Positions 32,657 to 41,442 of a stretch of 64,000 nucleotides of DNA are shown here, piece by piece (position 1 is the stretch's first letter; each line of letters opens with the position of its first letter). Under the pieces are notes generated by a model, which did no database searches, was not told the DNA's origin, and saw only the letters and a list, made by a program, of their open reading frames with translations. This DNA is from an uncultured Poribacteria bacterium (GTDB lineage: Bacteria; Poribacteria; WGA-4E; WGA-3G), in assembly GCA_951828385.1 (NCBI GenBank), contig OX639973.1, positions 1,054,001-1,118,000 on the forward strand, written 5' to 3'. The position numbers were made by a program, and so were the translations under genes.

Positions 32657-34384
32657 ATGAAAGAAGAAACCATACCTGCCTTAACGCGCGGCACTGCTTT
32701 CCTGCTCACGCAACACTGCACAGACGGAAATTTTGAGGGAGAACTCTCTTCGAGTACGTTCCCCAGCTGTGCGTACGCTTGGATCCAACTTGCGCGAGGC
32801 GAGACTCCGGAACCTGCTCTGATCGAATGGTTTATCGAAAACCAGAACGCAGATGACGGATGGGGATTGGATACTGCGAACATATCAAACGTAGAAGCGA
32901 CCCGATTTGTGCGCTTGATTTTGGATCAAATTCACCAACGCGCGCCGGATCCGTCTCTCGAAAAACTGCTGGTATCTATCCCGAAATTCGCGCCGCATCT
33001 CGCCTTAGTCAAATTGGCGGACGCGGCTTTTGACCAATTTGATTGGAACGAACTGACCGTATCCGAAAACGCCCTACCTTTAATGAAATTAGCACGGCAA
33101 TTGACAAAGATACCATTCGTTGGCAGTCGATTGAAACCGCCGCGACATCGGCTGCCCCCTGTCGCGCTGTTCAACACGGCAATGTTTGACACGCTGTTCA
33201 TTGCTGAACAATATACACTTGTTCCTGTTTTCATCTTAATTGAACTGAATACCGCGAAACGTCCTGAAATGATCGCGGCACTGGTTGCTTGGCTGAAAAC
33301 ACATGTGCTCAGCGATGGCAGCTGGTTTCGGGTGAACTATATCACGGCGCTCTCAGTCTTAGCCCTCATTGAACTACAAGAGAAATGGGAAGCGGATGAA
33401 GAGATCGCCGAACTCATTGAACGCGGTATTGCTTGGCTCCACCAGACTCGAAATTCCGATGGTGGCTGTCGAGAGGCATTAAACCTCAACGTCTGGGACA
33501 CCGCGTTGAGCATCATCGCCCTCACAGAAGTGCAAGCGGCTGTACCTCAGAATGCTGACCTTACAGATAAAGTAAAATCTGCAGCACAGTGGCTTGTCAA
33601 ATATCAAAATGCGGATGGCGGATGGGCATTTTCCGGATTAGGTGATAGTAGCCTCCCAAGTGACGCGGACGATACAGCCCTCGGAACGCTCGCACTCATA
33701 CGCTCGCGCCGTGTAGATGGTTCCACGGATCATTCCACCTTGGACAACGCAATTCATCGCGGGATTGCTTGGTTAAAGACGCAACAAGTACGCGATGGTA
33801 GTTGGAGTACATATCAACCCGGACAAGGAGATGTTGGATGCGTTAGTATCACAGCCCATGCGATTGAGGCACTGCTGGCTTTTAGCGAAATTGAGGGTGC
33901 TGATAAATCGGATGTGGAAAGTGAAATGCAGCGGGGTATCAACTGGCTTCGCCGCCAAATCCATCGAGATGGCTATTGGCGGGACCTCTGGCTGGCAAAA
34001 GACACATACGGCACCGCGTGTGCTATCACCGCGCTTGTGAAAGTTGGTCTGAAAAACGTAGCAGAAGTTCAGCGGGGTGTTGAATGGTTAGAACGCAGCC
34101 AAAATGTGGATGGCGGTTGGGGGGAAGATATGTTCGGCAACCCGACGGGAAGCACAGTAGAACAGACGGCTTGGAGCAGTTATGCCCTCTTACAAGTGCA
34201 CCCCGAAAACCGTGCAGCGCAAAACGGCATAAAGTTTCTCCGCAAACATCAGCGGGAAGATGGCTCATGGCAAGAGCAGTGCGTCGGTATCTATTGGGAG
34301 ATTATTGGCGGATACGCGGACCCAATTTATGCATCTGTCTTTCCGATCCTTGCCCTGAATCAGTTCGCGCAAACATCCGCTTAG
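32657..34384 (+). CDS. Squalene-hopene-cyclase-like class II terpene cyclase
   Basis: 575 residues of alpha-alpha barrel repeats with many QW motifs (QNADDGWG 63-70, QNADGGWAF 317-325, QNVDGGWGED and HQREDGSWQE). The class II acid motif DADDTA (336-341) corresponds to DxDDTA of squalene-hopene cyclase. NVWDTALS (279-286) and the C-terminal SVFPILALNQF match SHC positions (xVWDTAL and VFPxLALGRY). It is shorter than SHC (about 630) and has no strong hydrophobic membrane patch that I can point to. It may cyclise squalene, a prenylated lipid or another polyprenyl chain. There is no ribosome site before the ATG. A TIGR04283-like glycosyltransferase follows 13 bases on. No squalene-synthesis genes are seen. 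Confidence 0.85.
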   Translation: MKEETIPALTRGTAFLLTQHCTDGNFEGELSSSTFPSCAYAWIQLARGETPEPALIEWFIENQNADDGWGLDTANISNVEATRFVRLILDQIHQRAPDPSLEKLLVSIPKFAPHLALVKLADAAFDQFDWNELTVSENALPLMKLARQLTKIPFVGSRLKPPRHRLPPVALFNTAMFDTLFIAEQYTLVPVFILIELNTAKRPEMIAALVAWLKTHVLSDGSWFRVNYITALSVLALIELQEKWEADEEIAELIERGIAWLHQTRNSDGGCREALNLNVWDTALSIIALTEVQAAVPQNADLTDKVKSAAQWLVKYQNADGGWAFSGLGDSSLPSDADDTALGTLALIRSRRVDGSTDHSTLDNAIHRGIAWLKTQQVRDGSWSTYQPGQGDVGCVSITAHAIEALLAFSEIEGADKSDVESEMQRGINWLRRQIHRDGYWRDLWLAKDTYGTACAITALVKVGLKNVAEVQRGVEWLERSQNVDGGWGEDMFGNPTGSTVEQTAWSSYALLQVHPENRAAQNGIKFLRKHQREDGSWQEQCVGIYWEIIGGYADPIYASVFPILALNQFAQTSA

Positions 34385-34397
34385 GTCGCGCCCGGCA

Positions 34398-35078
34398 ATG
34401 TCCCAGAAAATATCAATCATCATTCCAGTACTGAACGAAGCGAAGATTCTGGAGCGGACGCTCTCTCACCTTCAGTCTGAATTGGGAAGCCATGAACTCA
34501 TCATTGTAGATGGGGGAAGCACTGATGGCTCGGTTCATATCGCGGAAAAGTATGGAAAGGTCGTTACATCCGCACTCGGACGCGCGAAGCAGTTAAATGC
34601 AGGCGCAGCCGCTGCATCAGGCGACATTCTCATCTTCCTACACGCTGATATTTGGCTCGAGTCCGGGGCATTCGCCGCAGTAGAAACAGCACTCTCTTCG
34701 GGCTACGTCGGGGGCGGATTTCGTCAGAAAATTGATGGTAAAAACATTCTTTATCGTGCGATTGAGGTAGCGGGAAACATGCGCGGGAAATATCTGAAGG
34801 TGTTTTATGGAGATAGCGGTATTTTCCTAACGCGCACCGATTTCGAGAAGATCGGCGGCTTTCCTGAGATTCCAATCCTCGAAGAGATGGAATTTTCAAA
34901 AAATCTGTGCAAACTCGGCAAAACAAGGCTTGTTATCCCTCACATCCATATCTCTGCGCGGCGGTGGGAAACAAAAGGGATTGTCCGTACTACAATAAAT
35001 AACTGGCTGATAACGCTCCTCTATTTTCTTAAATTCTCACCGGAACAGCTTGCCAAACTCTACCGACATATCCGATAG
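34398..35078 (+). CDS. Glycosyltransferase family 2, TIGR04283-like
   Basis: 226 residues, GT-A fold: ISIIIPVLNEAKILERTL, ELIIVDGGSTDGSV (nucleotide-binding DGGS), GRAKQLNAGAAAASGDILIFLHADI (with the metal-site HAD motif), GGGFRQKID and a closing GDSGIFLTRTDFEKIGGFPEI with acceptor-site EEMEFSKNL. This matches the TIGR04283 subfamily, which often neighbours rSAM/selenodomain genes; none is here. It could glycosylate the cyclase product (hopanoid-type lipid), as the coding distance of 13 bases suggests an operon. That role is inference. Confidence 0.92.
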   Translation: MSQKISIIIPVLNEAKILERTLSHLQSELGSHELIIVDGGSTDGSVHIAEKYGKVVTSALGRAKQLNAGAAAASGDILIFLHADIWLESGAFAAVETALSSGYVGGGFRQKIDGKNILYRAIEVAGNMRGKYLKVFYGDSGIFLTRTDFEKIGGFPEIPILEEMEFSKNLCKLGKTRLVIPHIHISARRWETKGIVRTTINNWLITLLYFLKFSPEQLAKLYRHIR

Positions 35079-35084
35079 TGGAAT

Positions 35085-35135
35085 AAAAAAAGGGAATTTC
35101 CTGCACTGCCTCGAATGACAGCTCGGAAATTCCCT
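35085..35135 (-). terminator. Rho-independent terminator of the type II secretion operon
   Basis: On the minus strand, an 11 bp stem (AGGGAATTTCC with its complement, loop of 23 bases) is followed by TTTTTTT. It lies 78 bases beyond the gspD stop codon. The same hairpin could also end the convergent plus-strand glycosyltransferase transcript, though it has no T run there. Confidence 0.8.
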
Positions 35136-35212
35136 ATAGAAGCTATCGGCTAACTTATTGCTATTCCGACATCTGAACCATCAAATACGGGCTTTGTAGG
35201 GGCAAACATGTG

Positions 35213-38152
35213 CTATTTGTCTGTTTCCTTCTCCATCTTCTCCTTCTCAGTAGTTCCGTTACTTTGCCAATCATCGGCTTTTTCCTTGAGTTTCTCAAGG
35301 TCATCAGGATTTTTGATGTCTACGATGTGCGGTGTGATGATGATCACAATCTCGGTATCTTCAATAGCGGTTTCGGTGCTTTTGAAGAGCCTACCGAGCA
35401 ACGGAATGTCGCCTAAGATTGGGAGTTTGCTTTCGACTTGCTTTTGCTTCTTACGAATGATACCCCCGACAACAATCTGTTGTCCATCTTCCACATCAAT
35501 ATAGACACTGATAGAGTTATCATCGGTAATAGGTGCATTGAAATCAGTAAATTCAATAAAATTGCTGGCACTGATGTTATTAATATCCAAGCCGATGGTG
35601 CGTTTACCGTCCGCGCTTGCCTGCGATTTAGCGATGTAAGGCGTGAGATCAATATTGATGCCCACGGGTGGATCGATAAAATCGTAGTTAAAGAGCGGTT
35701 GTGAGACAGCGTCTCCTAAAATACTGGTGGTATCAACGCTCTGGAGATATGGGATACGTCTGCCGCTACTCCACGTAGCACTCTGACTATCTCGTGTCAA
35801 AAGAGAGGGTGTCGAAAGGGTTTGCACCTTGTTTTCACGCATCAGCGTGTGGAGAAGTGCCATATATTCTTTGGTCGCCAGACCGAGGTTAAACCCTGAG
35901 ATTTCCTGATCAACTCCGAGTTTGCTATCGAGGTCGCCAATCAGCGGATTGCCGGGGACGGGAGATACACCGAAAAGTTTGTTCTCTTGCGCTGTGAGTT
36001 CAATACCGAGTTTAGTCGTCTCATCAAGGGTCACTTCAAGGATTTGAATATCTATCCAAACTTGTCCTCGGACGAAGTCTAACTGCTTGATGAGTGCCCT
36101 GACATCAGGAAGATACCGCTGGAGCGTCGTAATAATTAGGGTATTGGTATCACTTTCAGCGAAGACAGTAACTTTTCCACGCAAGGAGTTAATATCTTGC
36201 TGCTGTTGTCTGCCAGCATTCATAACAAAGAATCTAAAACTACTAAATCCACCATCATCTTCACCTTCCCAGACATCTTCAAGTACATCCTCAAGTGTCT
36301 CGGCATTTGCATACTCAAGCCGAATTGCTTCAGTGACCTCTTTTAGGTTCTCGGGTGTCGGGATATCCATGGACTTGATAAAATCTTCAATGAGCTGAAA
36401 GTTCCGCTGTGTAGCAGTCGAAATGATGATAGCATTCAGTGTAGGGTAGGGTTCAGCGGTGACATTGCCTGCTAATGAACCTTGCGTCTGATTGCGTTGA
36501 CCGCCTCGCGATAGATAATAGAAATCTCTATTATTTCCAGAACTCCCTTGATAGGTGTTATTGATGACAGCGGCGATATTTTCAGCATCGGCGTATTGGA
36601 GTCTATACATGCGGGTACCCCACTCCTGGTCCGGCATGCTGACATCAAGTTTCTCAATAAGGCTATCAATCGTTTCAAAGTTTTGGGAACTTGTTGAGAT
36701 AAGGATAGCGTTGAGGCGTATATCAGCGACAAGGTGCACCTCGCCTTGCACACCAAATCCGCCGCCGCCTTCAGAGGGTTCGCGGTATCTACGTTCCCAC
36801 CAAGGTCGATCTCTGTCCCGACCAGCACTACCGCCTTCAAAGAGATCCTGCAGGCTCGGTACGAGGTTTTCAGCATCCGCATGTTTGAGGAAATAGAGTC
36901 TAATCTCTTCCTGTGTCTGTTCCTGGTCAAGTTCTTGGACAACCTTCTCAATGATAGAGAAGTTACGTGGGTCTGAGGAAACGACGACGACATTGATCCG
37001 TTCGTTATGAGAGACATTGACGGTTCCGACAATACCTTCTTGGTCAAGTCCTTGTTCGCGTTGCCAGTTTCTTAATTTTGCGCGATCCCAAGCATCCATC
37101 CTACGGTTGTCGCGGCCACGTTCACCCGTGAGTACTTCCTGCAGGGTTTGTGCGACATCTTCGGCAGCTGCATAGTTAAGTCGGAAGGTACGTATCTGGA
37201 TTTGTGCGGTGGATGGCACATCAAGATCCTTAATGATCTCCCGCAAGAAAACTAAGTTTGCCTCAGAGGCTTTGAGGACGAGTGAATTGGAGTTGGTTTC
37301 AGGGATAATCTTTATCGTGCCATCAAGGACTTCGTAGCCGGTGCCGTCGGCCTTCATCTGTTCAGCTGCGGTTTTCGCCTCTTCCGCAGTCATACGGGTG
37401 CTGCCGTTATCAGATTGCCTTTCGTCGCGCCCGTCCTCTTCCCGAAAAATGTTTGTGAGCGCCTGCGCCAAACTATTAGCATCCGCAAAACCGAGCGGAT
37501 AAATGAGAATCTTTAAAGGAAATCTTTCACCTTCGTCAGCGACTTGTAGAATTGAAACGATGCGTCGTATATTGGAGGAGACATCTGTTATAATAAGCGA
37601 GTTTGTTGCGGTATCCGCGAAAATATGGGCTTGACTATTAAGGAGCGGTTTGAGACGATCCACGTGTTCTGAGGCAACAACGTTCGTCAATCGAATGATA
37701 TAAGTTTGAATCTCATCTGTCATATCAACGAGATTCGGGTCCGGTGTAATGCTTTTGACGATCCCTTTTGTTCTCATAGCGCGCGAGAAGGTTGTGACTA
37801 AGAGCGTGCTATCGGTTTGGATGAGGGTGAGATCGTATTGTGTCAGGACAGTTTTGATTTGCTCGACAACTTCTTCAATTGTCACATTTCTGAGATTAAT
37901 GAGGGAGAACTCTTTATCGCGAATGTCGTTTTCACTCGCGATAATAGTGAGGTCTGTTTCTCGTGAAAGCCATTCAAGAACGCCTTTGAGTTCCTGACTT
38001 GTAAAGTTAAAGTCAAAACGGATTGCGCGCCCTTCTTCGTCGGTCTGTGCGACGCGCATCGCCTCCTGCTGCTGAGCTTGCAGCTCAACAACGCCGGCGA
38101 TAAGTAATCCGAAACAGAGTAGCGAAATAATTAAGAATTTTTGTCCTTGCAT
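35213..38152 (-). CDS. gspD: Type II secretion secretin GspD, expanded N-domain form
   Basis: 979 residues from the ATG at 38152 (AAAGGAT upstream, and the signal peptide starts MQGQKFLIISLL); an earlier ATG at 38191 gives 13 more residues. Outer-membrane channel of the system. After the signal peptide come an N0-type domain (about 45-125), then six N1-type KH-like domains, recognisable by repeated starts such as IRTFRLNYAAAEDV, RLYFLKHADAENL, MYRLQYADAENI and AIRLEYANAETL, each closed by an LNAIIIST-type strand. The secretin barrel (about 690-940) has VQTLSTPSLLTRD, EDGQQIVVGGIIRKK and PILGDIPLLGRLFK. A typical GspD has N0 plus three such domains. It is the last gene of the operon, and a terminator follows. 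Confidence 0.93.
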   Translation of the reverse strand: MQGQKFLIISLLCFGLLIAGVVELQAQQQEAMRVAQTDEEGRAIRFDFNFTSQELKGVLEWLSRETDLTIIASENDIRDKEFSLINLRNVTIEEVVEQIKTVLTQYDLTLIQTDSTLLVTTFSRAMRTKGIVKSITPDPNLVDMTDEIQTYIIRLTNVVASEHVDRLKPLLNSQAHIFADTATNSLIITDVSSNIRRIVSILQVADEGERFPLKILIYPLGFADANSLAQALTNIFREEDGRDERQSDNGSTRMTAEEAKTAAEQMKADGTGYEVLDGTIKIIPETNSNSLVLKASEANLVFLREIIKDLDVPSTAQIQIRTFRLNYAAAEDVAQTLQEVLTGERGRDNRRMDAWDRAKLRNWQREQGLDQEGIVGTVNVSHNERINVVVVSSDPRNFSIIEKVVQELDQEQTQEEIRLYFLKHADAENLVPSLQDLFEGGSAGRDRDRPWWERRYREPSEGGGGFGVQGEVHLVADIRLNAILISTSSQNFETIDSLIEKLDVSMPDQEWGTRMYRLQYADAENIAAVINNTYQGSSGNNRDFYYLSRGGQRNQTQGSLAGNVTAEPYPTLNAIIISTATQRNFQLIEDFIKSMDIPTPENLKEVTEAIRLEYANAETLEDVLEDVWEGEDDGGFSSFRFFVMNAGRQQQQDINSLRGKVTVFAESDTNTLIITTLQRYLPDVRALIKQLDFVRGQVWIDIQILEVTLDETTKLGIELTAQENKLFGVSPVPGNPLIGDLDSKLGVDQEISGFNLGLATKEYMALLHTLMRENKVQTLSTPSLLTRDSQSATWSSGRRIPYLQSVDTTSILGDAVSQPLFNYDFIDPPVGINIDLTPYIAKSQASADGKRTIGLDINNISASNFIEFTDFNAPITDDNSISVYIDVEDGQQIVVGGIIRKKQKQVESKLPILGDIPLLGRLFKSTETAIEDTEIVIIITPHIVDIKNPDDLEKLKEKADDWQSNGTTEKEKMEKETDK

Positions 38153-38292
38153 AACATCCGATCCTTTTTGTTTTATCATATTTTCCTGCAAACCTCGTCG
38201 GAGTCTTCTGATACAAGAATTCTATAAAAGAACCCCAATAAGATTTAGACAGTTTTTTTTAGACCTAAACCGAACTATCAAACTCAGTAAAG

Positions 38293-39585
38293 TTAGAATA
38301 TTCGAGCGATAAGAAGTATATCAACATTCAAGTTTGTTGCGTCATCCCCGCCACGATTCCGACCGCGCGCCGCTCCGGCACCCGATCCCTGCTTATCAGC
38401 AGAGATCCGCAAATCGCGGACTATTAACCATTTAGCATCTGTTTCAATAAGACGGTTCAAGTTAACGAGTTTTTCGAGATCTGTTTTGAATTTCATTTCA
38501 ACGGTGTAAAGTTGCGTCTCGTAAGTTGGTGGTGCCAAAGCGAGTTTCTCTAAAAGGGTGGCACTCTGTTCCTGAATCTTTTCAATATACTTGACGAGTG
38601 CTGATTGAAGTTCACCTGTGTCTGCTGGTTCCTCATCATACGCATCCGGTGTTTTCATGAGAATATCCAAGAGTCCACTATCCTTTCGTAACTGGACCTC
38701 GACAGTAGCAGGTTTCGCGCCAATACCGAAGATACCGGGGGTAGCAGGGGCTCTAACTTTGAGCACTTGTGCTTCAAAGAAATCTTGCCTGAAATCTGTT
38801 GCGCCGCGAAGCTGCTGCGTCACCATGCTTTTAATATATCCTGCGAGTTTCGCACGAACAGTGAGCGGTATCGTCTCAGGCATTGAGACGAATTCCCATT
38901 GTGCTGCGGCGGCTATTGGGTTTGCTGATTCTGCTTTATCCATTGGCTCAGGTTTTTCCGTGGATAGTTCTGCTCCAGACGCTTCTTCTTCGTGTGTTTC
39001 TTCCACTTTTTCACCTGCGTCTGCCTCAGATTCTGTTCCAGTCAACCATGCGTCCATCAGCATATCAAATGTGTCCGCTTCTGCTGCCTGCTCTGCGATC
39101 TCTGTCAGTTCGTTTTCCTCTGCCTCTATATGTTTGAGATAGAGATAGAGGACAAGACGTTCACGATTTTGCATTGTTAATTTTTGGGTCTGTTTACCAG
39201 TGCCAGGTTTTGTCAGGAGTTGATAATTTTGCTGGATACCGGCGCGTTTAACCAGGGCATCAACGCGTGCGCGAATGACGGTCTCTGGAAGTTGCGTGTC
39301 AAAGAGCGTTGCAGCCCCTTGATTACCGCTCTGTGCTTGCTGTTCCTCTGTGCTTGCCAACCCGGTCGCTTTATAAATTTCGGACTCAATGGGTTTAAGT
39401 ACTTCGGCAGCATGTACCAAATTTTCAGCATTCAACAACTGTTCCTGTTTAACTGTGGCACCCTGATTCGCAAAGAGACGATAAAAGGCAGGAACGCCTT
39501 GTATGCCGATCAAAATCAGAAGCACTGCGCCCAAAATACCGAGCAGAATTTTGGTCCGCGGTGTTAATTGGAAATCCAATTCCAT
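38293..39585 (-). CDS. gspM: GspM/PilO-like inner-membrane assembly protein
   Basis: 430 residues. A short cytoplasmic start, one transmembrane helix (about 12-33), a coiled region and alternating alpha/beta periplasmic segments as in GspM/PilO. It is two to three times the usual size because of a Glu/Ala/Thr-rich, Lys-containing low-complexity linker (about 170-225). Position (after gspL, before gspD) supports the assignment more than sequence does. Ribosome site AGAGGAT. It should bind the PilN-like part of GspL at the inner-membrane platform. Confidence 0.7.
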   Translation of the reverse strand: MELDFQLTPRTKILLGILGAVLLILIGIQGVPAFYRLFANQGATVKQEQLLNAENLVHAAEVLKPIESEIYKATGLASTEEQQAQSGNQGAATLFDTQLPETVIRARVDALVKRAGIQQNYQLLTKPGTGKQTQKLTMQNRERLVLYLYLKHIEAEENELTEIAEQAAEADTFDMLMDAWLTGTESEADAGEKVEETHEEEASGAELSTEKPEPMDKAESANPIAAAAQWEFVSMPETIPLTVRAKLAGYIKSMVTQQLRGATDFRQDFFEAQVLKVRAPATPGIFGIGAKPATVEVQLRKDSGLLDILMKTPDAYDEEPADTGELQSALVKYIEKIQEQSATLLEKLALAPPTYETQLYTVEMKFKTDLEKLVNLNRLIETDAKWLIVRDLRISADKQGSGAGAARGRNRGGDDATNLNVDILLIARIF

Positions 39586-39635
39586 AAATTTATCCTCTGT
39601 AAAAGCGTGATCTTTATTTATCGGAAACGTATATC

Positions 39636-41417
39636 TTATTCTTCTTTTTCGATTTTTTCTTCAATTTCAAGATTTTTTGACGCAGGGGGTTCAACGGAGA
39701 ATTCTGCCTCTTTTTCTGGTTCATCAATCTGAGGATCGGGCATCGGATAGCGTTTCTTAGCGAATGCCCGCACAGCAGAAGCCGTTAAGTTACACCGTAC
39801 TTGGACTTGGAAAATCTGTTTTCTATTTTGAGAAATGGTTGTAACTTCACCTGGTCGAACATTGGTAAAAACCCCAGAACGATCCAGTGCTCCTAAAAGA
39901 CTATTTATAGCGTTATGGGAGGCGCCCTCCAAATTGAACGTAATGCGCGCTGTCTGAGGCGTATGGAGATTGGTAATATTGAAATTCGTCCAAGCGACCT
40001 GCGTTCTATCGCGAAACATCTCGCTGAGTACGTGTAAAATATCAAGCGGTGAGATATTATGTGCCAACATCTCAGTGAGCGCCAATTCCCGTCCCAGCTG
40101 CGCTTTTGCGGCTGCCACGGGTTGGGCGTATCCGGCGAGTTGTGCCTCTACGATTTCGGCTCTATGCTTTTGTGAACGTTGAAGGGTATAACCGCCAAAA
40201 AGGATGCCCCCAACGATCAAAATCCCCAACCCGGTAGTCGCAAAAATCTGGTGCTGCCGTGTTGTTTGCGTTAGCGTCTCGGCTGCCTCTTTTGGTAACA
40301 AGGAGACCTGGGGTGCCGGATTCAAAGCAGTAAGCCCAACGCCTAATGGCACAGCGAGGGTATCGCCCCATTCGTCAAGTAGTGCTTTGGCTTCCGCTCG
40401 CTCCGGGTCAATTTTAATAGCTGCCTGTTGTTCAATAGCCTGAAGTGGGTTCCATAAATACGTCGGAAGGTCAAGTTCCGCTTCCAAAGCCGTTGCGAGG
40501 TTAGGGACACGCGTACCACCGCCACATAACCAGAGTTCTGTCTCCGTTTCGGAGCGTGTGCCTTCGTGAGATATACCGGTTTCTTCCACTGTGCCAAGGT
40601 TATCCGAATCTCGATGTATAGTCGCAGCAGCAATAGAACGCTGAAGTTCACTAACCAACTCGGCTGTCCAGGTAGCAGTGGGTGCCTCATCCGCGGAGAT
40701 GTGCTGTTTTTCTTGTGCAGCCGCTTCACTGTCAACATCCAATGCGCGCCTGACCTGTTCAGATAGGTTGTCGCCGCCCAGCCGAAAACTTCTCGAAAAC
40801 TGAAGTGCACCGTCCTTAACGAAACAGAAATCTGTTTGCGCAGCACCGATGTCAACAATAAATGTCGGTTTGGTACATCCGCTGCGTGTTGCGACTTCAG
40901 CAATGGCTATCATTGAAGGCGTAACGCCTGATACAGAAACACCAATGTGCTCGAGGAGATCCATATAATTCGTGACCGACGCGCGACGGGTAGATATCAA
41001 TTCTACCGAAGTCGCGTCTGATGTCTGGCGCACATCGTGGTAAGTAAAGATTGCTTCGTCAACCCGAAAAGGCAGCTCTGCTTCTGCGGCGATCTCAACG
41101 ATATTCGCGAGTTGATCATCAGTTGCTGCAGGTAAGTTGGGTAAACGTTTTGTGCTGACCAAGGATCGCGGCAGCGCGAGAACGACTTCCGTCTTATTTC
41201 GGTTGAATAACGCACTTAAGTTCCGTTGCTTCGGCGGTTTTCCTAAGGATGCCCAAAGGTTTTCCATCGCTTTCGCCACCTGCTGTTGGTCACCCGTGTC
41301 AGCGTAGGTCACAATATCCGCGTTGATCAGCCGCGTTCCCGCAGATGACTGTTCAAGCTGAACCATTTTCGCTGTGTGTGTGCCGATATCTACCGCCACG
41401 ACTTGTTTTTTCGCCAT
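39636..41417 (-). CDS. gspL: GspL-type platform protein: PilM-like ATPase fold joined to PilN-like domain
   Basis: 593 residues. The cytoplasmic actin/PilM-like part (about 1-330) carries VAVDIGTHTAKMVQLE at the start and the phosphate-type motif FIVDIGAAQTDFCFV (about 183-197). A transmembrane helix (about 395-417, GLGILIVGGILFGGYTL) leads to a PilN-like periplasmic domain (about 420-545). A charged Glu-rich tail ends the protein. Type II GspL has the same layout. It links the GspE motor to GspM. The start at 41417 has an AGGAG about 18 bases upstream, weaker than for its neighbours. Confidence 0.87.
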   Translation of the reverse strand: MAKKQVVAVDIGTHTAKMVQLEQSSAGTRLINADIVTYADTGDQQQVAKAMENLWASLGKPPKQRNLSALFNRNKTEVVLALPRSLVSTKRLPNLPAATDDQLANIVEIAAEAELPFRVDEAIFTYHDVRQTSDATSVELISTRRASVTNYMDLLEHIGVSVSGVTPSMIAIAEVATRSGCTKPTFIVDIGAAQTDFCFVKDGALQFSRSFRLGGDNLSEQVRRALDVDSEAAAQEKQHISADEAPTATWTAELVSELQRSIAAATIHRDSDNLGTVEETGISHEGTRSETETELWLCGGGTRVPNLATALEAELDLPTYLWNPLQAIEQQAAIKIDPERAEAKALLDEWGDTLAVPLGVGLTALNPAPQVSLLPKEAAETLTQTTRQHQIFATTGLGILIVGGILFGGYTLQRSQKHRAEIVEAQLAGYAQPVAAAKAQLGRELALTEMLAHNISPLDILHVLSEMFRDRTQVAWTNFNITNLHTPQTARITFNLEGASHNAINSLLGALDRSGVFTNVRPGEVTTISQNRKQIFQVQVRCNLTASAVRAFAKKRYPMPDPQIDEPEKEAEFSVEPPASKNLEIEEKIEKEE

Positions 41418-41442
41418 TTTTTATTGGCTGAAAGCCACTCCT

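Noticed and set aside
35085-35135. Terminator for the plus-strand glycosyltransferase only
   Set aside because: The T run follows the hairpin on the minus strand, so it fits the gspD transcript; on the plus strand no T run follows.
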